From Cyanoderma ruficeps (lineage: Eukaryota; Chordata; Aves; Passeriformes; Timaliidae): DNA of 64,000 nt. This document shows positions 11,001 through 22,405 of the stretch, piece after piece (position 1 is the first letter of the stretch; each line of letters opens with the position of its first letter). The notes under the pieces were generated by a model. That model was not told where the DNA came from and searched no databases. It saw nothing but the letters and a program-made list of their open reading frames with translations. The stretch covers positions 5,112,941-5,176,940 of the forward strand of contig VZDJ01007749.1 of NCBI GenBank assembly GCA_008694505.1, given 5' to 3'. The position numbers and the translations under genes were made by a program.

Positions 11001-14000
11001 TCAATGGCGGGCTGGCTGCTGCAGTTGAATGACTGCACAGTAAAGAATGAGAGTTCCTGACCCATGGCCTGGTGGTTTTGTTCAGCCTGGTGAGAATTTA
11101 TAACAAATAATTCCACCCCAACTGATTGGATGTGACACAACCCCCTCCCCGCACCCCCTTCCTAAATTAAACACAATCAAAATGAAACTAGAAAAAATTT
11201 GTTGTACAGTTCCCACAGGGCATTCCTTAAACTTGCAAGGATTCTGTGGTGGGTTTGCTGGCTTCAAGTTAAGGAGGTAAAAAGAACAACTTTAATGTCT
11301 CCTGAGCTTTGGACAAAAATGCTGATCTAACACCTGTGAACCTCAGGTAAAAATGAGGTGAAGACATTTCTGTAATCAGGTAAAAACAATGTTATAAGGT
11401 GTGTTTCCACACTGACCTAAAGAAATACAGATATTTTTCTTAAAAATCAAGACAAAAATTACAATTTTCATTTTTATTTTAAAGCAAACTCACACATTTC
11501 CAATCTCGGTCCTTATCTCCCTGCTTAACCTCGTGTTTTTATGTGCTCAGTTCCTTTGATGAAGTTGGTAATTTACAGAGCACTAGAAAACAAAGATTTC
11601 TGAGCCATCCTCTTGATTTTCATCAGCCATCTAAGCTGTAGTTTACTGCAAACCTCATTAACTTTGGAAGAAAGGGCCTGGTAATATCATTTGAGCCACA
11701 TTAGCTGTGCCTTATGAAGTCCTTACACTTTTTGGCTGCAGTTCTTCTCCAATTGATATTTCACCGTCCAGACAATTTACAGCAATTTTTGCCTATAATG
11801 AGCCATTATCTGAGCTGTAAAAATCTGCTAACCAAGCATCCTCTGTCTGAAATTGTCACCTATATACAACTGTAATGCAGAGTCCTCATTTATCTACATG
11901 GCTCCAATAGCTGATGTATGTGTAAAGTACATATTCTGTTGCATTAGTATTTCTGATAACACACGTCTGTATTCAGAGATGTAATTGGGAAAAAAAAGGA
12001 GAAGTAATACAAGAATCTAATCTATTCCATTATAATAATTTTATTAAATGCACCTGGTGTTGCTCTATGCCATTTAAAAAATGGAACCAGATGAAAGAAA
12101 AAAAAGTATTTCCTCGTGACATTATGAAGACTCCTCATTAATATTGAAATGATAATTATGCTATAGATAACATGACACTGAAATACAGCAGTGTGGCATT
12201 TTCTATACTGTGTTTAAGACTGCATCAGGTCTCTCCATGATACATTTCTATTTTGAGAAACTACAGAATATTCGATGTGGGGTTGATTCATAAGCTCCTC
12301 CATGAATATGCTTGCCTGAAATTTCTTCCATCAAATTAGATGTGTGTTGTGCCTGTGTGTGCTATTACAGAAATACATGATTTTCACAGCTTCTTCTAAG
12401 TGAAATAAGTGAGAAAATAAGAAAACACCATAAAAAAAAAAATCCCAGCCACAAAACCAGCTTCTAAGTAGTAATGGATTAAAATAGCAACAGGCAGAGA
12501 ACCTGTGAAATAGATGCTGAACTCTTAGATCTGCCTGGTTCTCTCAGCCTGCCTTTTCTCATGGTCTTTGTGTTTCAAACCTGATTTGTGCAATTGGCTT
12601 CTTCTCAGCTGCCATGCCAGGGAGTGTCCTGCAGCCTTCCTCCTACATCAGAGAAGTATCAGCACAGGTCAGGCGTGTGATTTGTGGCCATGAAAAATAA
12701 ATTGGTGTCTCTTCAGTCTGACAGGATACATGTTTGTCACTGGGTTTGGATAACTTCTGTAGTTGCAGGCCTCATCCTGCTGGGAAAATACACATTTAAT
12801 AACAACATCAAAGTCTACAAGATTTTGTAATCCAGAATAAAAAAAGGATGACCAAAATGTTCATATTTTACAGAAAATGGACATAAGGATGAGGACAATT
12901 GCCATCAGTACCTGGATGGTGAGGATGTGTTGCTCATATAGACACGTACATCCAAATATCTCTTCTGTGGAAAGAGAGCAGCACTGGCTCCTGATGAAAG
13001 ATTTTTACTTACTAAACAGAATTATAATGTGTGTATGGAGTTGAGGAAATTAAATTAAGCTGGAATTGTCCAGGAAAAACCAAAAGCAAATTCATTCCTG
13101 ACTAAGATAAAATTCAGAGTCCACCACAGGGAGAAACTGAGGATGCATCCTGAGAATAGTCTTATCCCAAATGAGCAGATTGGTAACAAGAGAACGGATT
13201 TTTGTTGCTGCTTTGAAAGAGGCAGCATCAAGAAAGGACACCGGCAAGTGAAGTAAGGATGAAGGGCTTCCCCATGCTGGCCAGAAGAAGTGAATTTGAA
13301 TTTCCTGAGATGAGATCCTAAACCAGTTTGCCTTGGCTGAGGATGCCTCCGAGGGGGGGGGCTGAGGTGCCCCAGGGGCACCGTGGTCAGATCAGAAATG
13401 TCTCTTTCCATCTTCGGGCGGGTTCTGTGACTGGAGATGAACCTTAGCTAATGCTAAAGAAAAATTGCCCCAATTTTAAGTTGCCCAAAGAGAACTCAGT
13501 TAAGTGAAAGGATCTTCCCCAGTATCCCAAAAACCCCCATTTGGTCATTCAACTGCCCTTCTAAAACTACACTTCTGGGCTTCTTTCCAGGTATTCTATG
13601 GCATTTTAAATCACAAAAGGGAGACAGAGTGGTTTAACACTGAGGACAAGCCAGCACCCTGAAAGGACCAAGGCATTGGGTAAAACTAGTCCTGACTACT
13701 GTGAATTCAGGTTCGGCTTGTTAAAGCTCAGTGGGAGCACATTGCAAATTAACAAATAAGTGGAGTTTCAAATGGCTTCTTTGCAGTTTCCATCTGCAGG
13801 AACACTCCACTAAAAAAAGTATCAGTCCCATTTTGCCTATGCTCTTCTGAATGAGCCTTGACTGGTGCACAGGGCTCCTTTTAATGATCTTGTGATGTGT
13901 TTGCACAAGCCACTTATACCAGGAAGAAATTCTCTTTAATGATATGTAAATCTTAGCACATCCCAGCATCTGACACTAAAAGATAAGGAATGCCTTTAAA

Positions 14001-15184
14001 GGATTTTGTCCTGTTGCTATAAAAAGATAAAGCAAGGCTGATACTCAGTATATGACAGCAAGCTCCTGCAGTGGATTCACAAGAAGAAATCACAGACAAA
14101 TTAATTTTGTGACTCATTTGGAATACAAACACATGCAAGGTACTTGGAAGAGTCCTGAGAGTTATTATAGCCTGGAAAAAAAACCCCAGTGTAAAGAAAA
14201 TCAGTTATCAGGGATTTGATTTTTTTTTTCTTTAGGAAATATAATTGCTCTCAAAAAGATTGATGAAGATTGGTCATGAGGTCCAAAGTTGAAGTCAACT
14301 AATGATGTTATGTAACAACTTCACTTGTCAAAACATTCATTTAGGCAGCTACATGCTGCCTTCTGTGCCACATACAAAGTTAAAATAGAGCTGATAAATC
14401 ACCACTCTTACTTTCTTTATTATTTTATTGTATCTGTAACATCCCACCAAAATCATTGGCCTAACTGGCAAAAAATTCTAGATATCAAAGTTTGTTTTCT
14501 CAACTCTGTTTCAATTCTTTTATCGTTTCCCAAGTGACAAGAACTTTTATCACTGCTTTTAACAGAAAACATTTTCAACGTATTCCTTATCAAAATTACA
14601 GCTAAATAGGAAAAATGAGATTTTAAATAACCACTTTCACTACCATTTGCATTGTCACCTACATTAATTTATCTTAGCAGACAATAAAACAATATTTTTT
14701 AAGATTTCTGGCTGATACACCATTCTGTGATAAAATATAAGATACTGTAGAATCAGGCGGCTGCAGAGTGAAATTTTAGTGATCCCAAATCTCACTTTAA
14801 AAAATTGTGGTTTTATGTATGTAAGTAATAATTGGTTCATGTCAACCAATCATATTTATTTAAGGTCTGCCAAAAATCAGAGAAACAGAACTCACAAACC
14901 CCCCAAAGCCATTGTTTCTGCTATTTTTCCTATAGTGTTGGACAGAGGCAGAAGATCTGGCAGAGGCTTTCAGAGGCCTTTGGAATTCAAGGTCAGAACA
15001 CTGTTGATTTGTCTGTCTTATGGTCAGCTCAAAGAAAGAGCCTTCATGTTTTTGCTCTCTTTCATGCCTCAGAGAGAGGCAGGAGGAGGGCCTGAGTAAA
15101 GCTCCCAGCTGACTCTGGATTTCTTCAATACACAGGTGTCCAGGAGGCTCTGAGGGTTCACATGAATAAATATGAAGAGCTGCT

Positions 15185-15696
15185 TGTAGGAGAAGGGAAT
15201 ATGGGTGACCTCATCTAAGTAACAGCTGTGTTAATTACCCAACACAGCCTCATCCCTGATGAGTAACAGCTATATCCAATAAAGGTAAGTGTGACAAAAG
15301 GGAGTGAGTTAGCAGGGGAGGGGGAATTCATAAAGGAGGTGGAACCTTGAGGAAGAGGGAACCAGAGGATCATGAAGAAGAAGGATCTTGGGGAGAGAGA
15401 ATCAGTGCTGTGAGGGCAGTCCTGGGTCTGCAGCCACAGTCTGGCCAGGCAAAAGCCTGCAGTCAGAGTCTGCAAACTGATCCCTGCAGTCAGAGTTTAG
15501 CAGGAAATAACCAACAGTCAGAGGCTGCAAGGGAAACCTACAGTAGGAGCTTGCTGCAGGCAGAGTCAATGAATGGTTGGAGTCAGGATGGCTGAGCTGT
15601 AAAGAGGAATAAACCAGGACCCTTTTCATGCTGTGATAAACAAGAGGTCTGTGTCTCAATTCATTTCTACCCTCTAACGAGAGGGCTGCTGCAACA
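15185..15696 (+). mobile_element. Solo LTR, family 1 copy A
   Basis: The 512-bp element begins TGTAGGAGAAGGG and ends GCTGCTGCAACA, the TG...CA ends of a retroviral LTR. It is flanked by a perfect 6-bp target duplication GCTGCT at 15179-15184 and 15697-15702. An AATAAA at 15608-15613 lies about 85 nt before the end, as expected for R-U5. No internal retroviral sequence or second LTR is adjacent, so it is a solo LTR. A 6-bp duplication is typical of class II (ERVK-like) elements. The region from about 15420 to 15570 is an array of CTGCAG-type units. Confidence 0.88.
15420..15572 (+). repeat. CTGCAG-unit array inside LTR copy A
   Basis: Imperfect units of the type CTGCAGYCASAGT occur at about 15429, 15459 and 15484. 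Degenerate units follow at about 15512 (ACAGTCAGAGG) and 15553 (CTGCAGGCAGAGTC). Spacing is about 25-40 nt. The same array is arranged differently in the other two copies. Confidence 0.75.
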
Positions 15697-18600
15697 GCTG
15701 CTTATGATGAGGAACAAGAAGAATATAGATGATTTCTGCTTTAGCCTTTTAGCTAGCTTTGACCATGAGTGCTATTGCAGTAACCCTTTGACACTGATCA
15801 TTTTTGGATTTAAGACTTGAAGAAGTGAAGTAATTTATAAGCCCATGATTTTACATACAAGTCTAGATGCAAATGTGAAAGCAAAAGCTGTAATTCTCAT
15901 TGAAAATCTGACTTAGAATCCAGGTGTGTTTCACAGATTCTAGCCCCAGTATTTTTTATTTGGACATATTGGACTACATGAGTTGTTAAGTGCAACTTGG
16001 AGAAAAGTTCTTAAAATTTAATAATCTACTGCTTTATGAAGGATGTTCATCAAGCATAAAAAAATACCCATCAAAGTAGTAATCATGGCAGATATAACCC
16101 AATTCTCTACCCATCAATTAATCATGCTGTTAATTTGAATATGACTGTGTCTAATCCTTATAATGACAGATGTGGTTTGTGGAAGATGATCTGACACTGG
16201 ATTTGAAAATAGAGAATTACATATTGGATTTTCTTCTCAAATGTACAAAATCATATTCAGATAGAAGGCTTTAAGAACCAATTGTGCATATTAATTGTAG
16301 GTTTTTCATCTTGGAAAAATTGAATAGCATAGCAGAAACAATGATGCTGATGAGTGACACATAGTATGTTTCATATATAAAAATATGAAGGGATAGTTCT
16401 TCAAGTATGTAATGCATAAGATTATTAAAACTAAATGTTATTCTTTTTTAAACCAGAGTTTCTTACAGAGTGTTTATGCAAAGCAGAAAATCATCTTCAT
16501 ACTTGTCCTCTGATCCCAAAACATCTGTAGTTACCAAAGTCAATGCAAATAGATATGAAGCTTTCCTGATAGTTACTGCAACTCATCAGGACACTTTTCC
16601 AGATTTTTCCCCCCCCTGAATTAATAAAACAGGAAAAAATAAGTCAATCATCAATATTTCACTGCAATATACTAACATACATTACAATTTTTCAATATGT
16701 TTCACACAGTTTTATAAAAATATATAGTAATTGGCTGGTATTTTTAGAATACTAGAAGCCAAATGGAGGATGAAACATTAAATCAGATTTTCTTCCATTT
16801 ACTAGTTGAAACTACAGAGTAAATGTTAATGCAGTGACTTTGAGTAACTGGTGTCTTGTTTACTTGTATTTGTTCATGGTCTTTTTGGAATCTTTAACAA
16901 TAAGCATTTACTTAAAAGCTTAGCCATATTTATATTTTTACACAGATTGTAAATATATTCAAAGATACAATGAAACAAGTAAACAGACACCAGTTACTCA
17001 AAGTCACTGCATTAACATTTACTCTGTAGTTTCAACTAGTAAATGGAAGAAAAAAATGGAACAAGGCCAGATTTTCATGCTGCCTCTTTGCTGCAACATT
17101 TAATTGTCCCTCACAGCATATTGGTTGTTTTTTATAGGGGGTAAACAATAAAATTGCTGCATCATTACACAGTGAAGAAAAAGCAGGACAAGAGCTGCAA
17201 CACTGAAATATGTCCTTGAGTGACCAAGTTCTCCTGTGCTATTTCTGGGACGACAGTTTTGTCTTTTTTTCTTCGTGATTTTGGCTATAGTTTTGCTCAA
17301 CCCAGCAATGTAATCCCAGAAATCTGCAAGTGTAAAATTCTGGTGGAAGAAGAGATTATTAAATTTTAAAGACTTCCTGTGTGTATGTTTGTCAGAGCAA
17401 AGTGGGAAAGCATAAAAACCTGAAAATCCCATTAAGTCAGAAATTTACTTGACGCTAACATTTTGGTAACTCTTACAGAGTCAGTGTTTTGTCTGCCCTT
17501 TACCTTTAAAATAATAACCTAATGTAAAAATGCACACACATATATCACAAATATATGCAATAGACACACATAGCTCACAAGCAGCAGCATCTCTCTATAA
17601 CTTAACAGTCTTATTGGTTTTACAAGTAAATTATAAATCATTCTTTGCTACTAAAAAAGACTGTTCTACCAATCACCTACTTGATAGCCCAAAGAATGTA
17701 CAGAAAAACACAGTTTTGCAGAGCAAAGAATGCCTCTAGTATGCTTCTTTTACAGAAAACCATTTTTTTTCTAATGCTGCTTTTAATTGAATATCACGTC
17801 TTAAGAGAGACGAGACACATCATAAAATGAAGATGTCATATTTGTCAAAAGCAAAACCCCTGCATTTTAACAGTTTCAGGATTTTAATTTAAAAATGCAC
17901 TTGTCAGAAAAAGCTTTTTAAAAGTAAATGAAATTCTTCTGCTGGGTTTCCTGCTTGACAAGAGAATTCAAGCTTTAAATTTAGTACATGTGATATTTCA
18001 GTCACAAATAGACTTTTTCAGCTTTGCTTCATTATTGTCTATAAAAGTTTGCTGTTGGAGTCAGACAAAGTCCATTAACATATTTGCTGAAATAATGCTT
18101 GTTTCCTTCTAACTTTCTGGTTTTACTAGAAGTAAGTTTTATAGCACACTTTATAATAAATTTTCTCATTTTTAGACACAGTATCTGAATACAGCTGAGA
18201 AAAGAAAAAGGGAGCTATTGAACCATTAAATCAAGTCTGTCCCAGACTGGGAAATGAGTAATTTTAATACTATAATCACAGGCAGGAAGGGCATAACCAT
18301 TCTTAAAAACTGTAGTAGGTGGAAGGGGCTGTAGAAGATCGTATGTTCTGTTCTTCAGATAGAAGCACACTGACCTATAATTTAAAAAATATCTTATTTT
18401 CTCAAAAGTATTCTAAGTAGGGCTGCAGTGTGTCTTGAAGAACTCCAGCTATTAGTAATAATTTTCTCTAAGTATCACTCTTCATAATACTATTTCTCAT
18501 ATTTCATATATTCATTCTATATTTAGGTGATAGAGGCCATAAAGGCACAATAAATTAGAGGGAGGTCTTGGAACTCTTTATACAAACACAAACCTTGACA

Positions 18601-19441
18601 CCCTTTTGCCCAACACAGCATTGACCCTGGCTGACATATTGATTACTTGAAGGGAGCTGAAATCCAGATGGTTTCTCTGGATATAATTAGGAAGGAATGA
18701 ACCCCCAAGACACAAGAGACCGTAATCAGCATTTATCACAGCCTGAAAGGGAGGCTGAGCAGAAAGCCAGGAGAGCTGTCTCTGGAGCTCAATGATATAA
18801 CCTTAAAATGTCATGACATTAAATTCAGATCTGGCAAAAAGCTTTTGATAACATGTGAGTCTGAGCTTAAGAAATCAAAGGACTAAACCCAGTGTGTTTG
18901 GTTCCCTGAGTTGTTCTCGTGTGACTGTGACATTTCCCTCACTGCAATTATTAATCACAGCGAGGGGAAAGCACAGGAAACAGGAAAATATCAGTAATTT
19001 TCACATAGATCCAATATCTGCCATCCAGTCATTTAGCATAGAGCTTAATAGGTAACCTGTCAAATTTGGGCCACAGTTTATGAGACAGTCAGCTTTATGC
19101 TTCCCAGAAGTGCTAAAATCATCCTCTTCTGGAGGAGGGATGCTATTTCCAAAGCCAGAGCACACCAGCAGACAGCCTCCTGCCAGATGGTTGGGAGCAC
19201 AAAAGGAGGGACCAAGGCATGGATGCTTGGCATCAGGATCTCTGTTGTCCTTTTTGCTGCTGAGTAGTCCAGGCTTGGGGCAAGCCTTCTGTCAAGGGTG
19301 TTCTCAGGTGCTGCCAGAGCTGCCCCACACTGCACAGACCTGAGAAAACTCCCTTTTCTGCCATTCTCAAACACCACTGGGCCACCTGCAGTCACAATGG
19401 ACCCCATAACCTGAAGACAGAGAGGTTTTGTTCTGTCCCAC
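15697..19441. other. Intergenic stretch, no gene seen
   Basis: The stretch is A/T-rich with no coding exon or known repeat recognised. The exception is the long inverted repeat at 16788-17053, described separately. The open frame at 17100-17432 (-) shows no family resemblance. Confidence 0.55.
16788..17053. repeat. Near-perfect long inverted repeat (80-nt arms, 107-nt spacer)
   Basis: The left arm is 16788-16867 and the right arm 16975-17053. Reading the right arm's complement, every base matches the left arm except one extra T in the left arm (GTGTCTTGTTT against GTGTCTGTTT). The spacer 16868-16974 is A/T-rich. Arm identity this high implies a recent event or active homogenisation. No terminal target duplication or known transposon end is visible. 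It could fold into a hairpin if transcribed, or extrude as a cruciform. Confidence 0.92.
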
Positions 19442-19940
19442 TGTGGTGGTTTTATGTTTGTTGAATTTTGTTTATTAACAGAGAGATAGGATTTTTTGGG
19501 AGAAAAAGGTGAAACAGGCTTAACTTAAAAGTAAAGAGATAGATTTTATTAACATACACTAAGAAAAGAAAGAAAAGAGGGAAAAAACAAATGAGACAGT
19601 CAAACACTTTTCCCCCCCCACCCTTACAAACTGATTAGTTTCTTACTTAACACGGAGAGAAAACTATGATTTTTAGTCAGTTGTAACTATTTAAACACAA
19701 TTTTGTATTACTGCGGGAGAGGAGCCTCTCTAGAGTTTATGGAGACATACGCTATAAGAAAAGGTTTGGTGGTTTTTAATGTTACAAATCTGGCACTGTT
19801 CGGAATTTTGCAAATTCTGCGCTGTCTTACTTATATAACAGTTTTTTTAAGCTGATTATGGGTTTTTGTATGTTTGGCGTATTGTTATAAGAATGCTTTT
19901 TTAGTATAATACAAGGATTTTTTTTTCATCTTTAAAATCA

Positions 19941-19964
19941 TCTCTATTTCAAAAGAAATAGAGA
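19941..19964. repeat. Short perfect hairpin inside the 1.45-kb element
   Basis: TCTCTATTTC is followed by a 4-base loop AAAA and the perfect complement GAAATAGAGA. Confidence 0.8.
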
Positions 19965-20021
19965 CTTTATTTTTTCCTAGGAGCTGGGGACATACTCTAT
20001 TCAAAACTCTCAATTAAATTT

Positions 20022-20087
20022 TATGTATATTAGTATATTTATGTATATTTATGTATTATGTATTTTTATATTTATGTATATTTATAC
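20022..20087. repeat. A/T-rich TATGTATATT-type simple repeat
   Basis: Several imperfect units of TATGTATATT and TTTATGTATA occur in a row. They lie within the 1.45-kb element. Confidence 0.7.
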
Positions 20088-20890
20088 ACACAACTTTTTT
20101 GGCTACAACTTGCATTTCTTCAAACAGCATTATGATATTACAAAAAAAAAAGTCTATTTCTTTATAATTTACATTTAGAGAAGTTTGGTCAAAAATGTTT
20201 ATTTTTAAATTTTTTTTTTCCTAATAGTTTTTATCAGGTGTTTTTTTTGCTGACTTTGTGTTCATGCTGTCTTTTTACATTTTAAATTGCTCTGTTTTTC
20301 ATGGAGGATGGGAAAAAGGTTAATGTCTTTGCTCAAAGTCTTTTCTTTTTTTTTTTCTTCAGCTGACTCTTGGAACTTTAAGGCCACAGGTGATTGGAAG
20401 AGCGGGGAGGAAAAACATGCTCAAGAACACTGATAGATGGCTTTTTTTCTACCCCCAAAGCAACTCAAACTTGGATCAGCTCCCCGGAGCTCCGGAGAAA
20501 GGCTTTCAAGATTTTCTGCTCTTTTAGGCCGGAGGCTCCGGCAGCCAAGCCAAGAGGACGGCGGCCGCGGCCCCTGGCGCAGGGCCAGCACTGCCCATCG
20601 GGAATTCTCCTGCTCTCCCCATCACAGGAGCCGGGGGACAGAGGGGACACTGCTGGACCCGGCCACTCTTCCACAGAGAGCAAACCCACTCCGTCCCGAG
20701 GCCTGGCCGGGCCTGGCCCCGAGGGTCCAGACCGAACTTCTGACTTACAAAGCGATGTGAGCTCCTCCCCAGCCGACAAAAACAAACAGGCCGAGTCACC
20801 TGAAACCTTTGATTTAAAACTGAGTCTCCAGAAGCGTGTACAACACTCTTATTTGTCAGCCAAGCTGTTAATCCGTGCTAAACCACCACA

Positions 20891-22079
20891 CCCACTTAGC
20901 CAGGTTATTATTGGGCACCCTATGTACAATTCAGAATATGCAAATTTTATTTAGAAGAACCAGTTGCAAAGTCCAGTTTTTCTGAATGCCTGATTTCAGC
21001 ATTCCTGCCAGAAGTATTTCCCATCATCTTGTGGGCTACAGCTGCCAAATGGCAAAAAAACTCCCAATTGTTGGAGGTAGAAAAGGTTATATCATATAAT
21101 TAGGACTGCTAATTCTGGCCTGTGCATAGAACCTATAGAAAAAAACCTCAAACAAACCAAACCATAATGAAGTAAATTCTATTAATGTTTGCATTTTAGT
21201 TTTTAATTATAATTAGGCAATGCTTCCTCTTCACATCTTGAGTGAGCTTTAGCAGATTTCTGTCAAGTCATCATACACACAAAACTACATGGCCAAAGAA
21301 TCATTCTGCAAATGGGCAAATGTAAATAACAGTTTCTTTGTGTTCTTTAATAGTAGCCTGATTATTTTTCTGCATATGCATCACTTTAACAATTTGATTT
21401 TCAAAAAATAAGTGCAAGAATTGATAATTCTGAAACCAAATTAACACATCCGTGTTTGAGATCCCATGATGAGCATCATAACAAAAGATCATCATCAGGA
21501 AAAGTCATGGTAGGTGTGTACATTTCTCACGGTCAGGCATTTCAAGGTTTTCTTTCTACAGCATAAGCTACTAGCTCAGAATTCTACACCCTTTCTAGAG
21601 GTTTCCTTGAACACAGTAGTAAGCTGGAAAGCACTGCTGTGTGCTGAAAATACAAGAGGAGCTTCTTATTCTCTTTCCAGTCCTTTACAGCAGACTGGAT
21701 GGCTGCAGCAAGTAAAGGATTTAAGCTCCTGACCTCATATGAGGCTGAGAAATTCCCCTGTGGTTGAAATAGTGCAGTCAGAAACCTTTTCTTTGAATTT
21801 TGTTTCTACAAATGCTGGCAAAGCTGATCTGCTGGGACAGAACAGGATTTTCTAGATCATGGCTACAGATCCTGGAATTCTGGGGTCCCAAAAGATACAG
21901 ACAACTTTGGGGAGGCTGATTATTAAATTATTAGGGCAATGCATTAGGTTTTAGCTTTCATGTTTTTCAGATTCTGTGCTGCCTAGGGGTGTAGCTCTGA
22001 GCCTCATATTAAGTGTTAGTCAGTTCTCTTCACAGGGTAGGTAGACAAACAAATCCTTTTCCAGCTTGAGACCAAGGAC
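20891..22079. other. Intergenic stretch, no gene seen
   Basis: No exon or defined repeat is recognised. The right part may belong to the LTR-like fragment that follows. Confidence 0.5.
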
Positions 22080-22405
22080 AATGGGTACAAGTTTCAGGCC
22101 CAAAAAAGCATAAACAATGGAGGGCTGAGGGGAGAGAACAAGGAGGATGGAACTTCATAACCTGAAGCTATAATTGGACAATCAACCCCAATATGCAAAT
22201 AGACCAAAACTTTAGAAAGTGTGAAACTTCATGACCATTTTGTCGTCCCTTTTGTGACCATTTTGGGTCCATCTTGGGTGTAGCCCTGGGCAGGCTCTTC
22301 TTCTGCCCAAGGTATATCCTTTAAGGCCTTTTAATAAATACCTGCTTTATTCTCTTAGCTCTGTCTGGTCTCTGTTCCAGGTCAGCCTTCTCAAGGCATC
22401 AAGGG
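22080..22405 (+). mobile_element. LTR-like fragment with polyadenylation signal
   Basis: The stretch has an LTR-like layout on the plus strand: a promoter-like ATATGCAAAT octamer at about 22192, repeated GACCATTTT motifs, then TTTTAATAAATACC at about 22328-22341, and a T/C-rich tail ending near CTTCTCAAGGCATCA. It resembles passerine ERV LTRs from memory. I could not fix either boundary by a target-site duplication; the start may be up to 230 nt further left. Confidence 0.55.

Larger units (their letters stand above)
8871..15184. other. Intergenic stretch, no gene seen
   Basis: No coding exon is recognised. The stretch holds a 28-base T run next to a GT microsatellite with an N (9702-9745), a local CpG cluster (about 9840-10090), an old 45-bp tandem duplication (10913-11000), a short perfect palindrome (13366-13382) and an A/T-rich block with homeodomain-type TAAT cores (about 11640-12230). 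Confidence 0.6.
19442..20890 (-). mobile_element. 1.45-kb LTR-like element with 11-bp terminal inverted repeat
   Basis: The ends are TGTGGTGGTTT at 19442 and its complement AAACCACCACA ending at 20890, giving canonical TG...CA termini. A 5-bp direct repeat CCCAC flanks it (19437-19441 and 20891-20895). On the minus strand an AATAAA lies at 19471-19476, about 30 nt from the 3' end, which sets the orientation. A 5-bp duplication is usual for ERVL-type (class III) elements. The body has an A/T-rich half (19500-20390) and a G/C- and CpG-rich half (20450-20730). The long open frame 20394-20954 lies mostly inside it and looks incidental. It is either a long solo LTR or a non-autonomous derivative. 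Confidence 0.78.

Noticed and set aside
13055..13411. 118-codon open frame on the minus strand
   Set aside because: No domain, low-complexity proline/histidine start produced by the G-run, no conserved signature.
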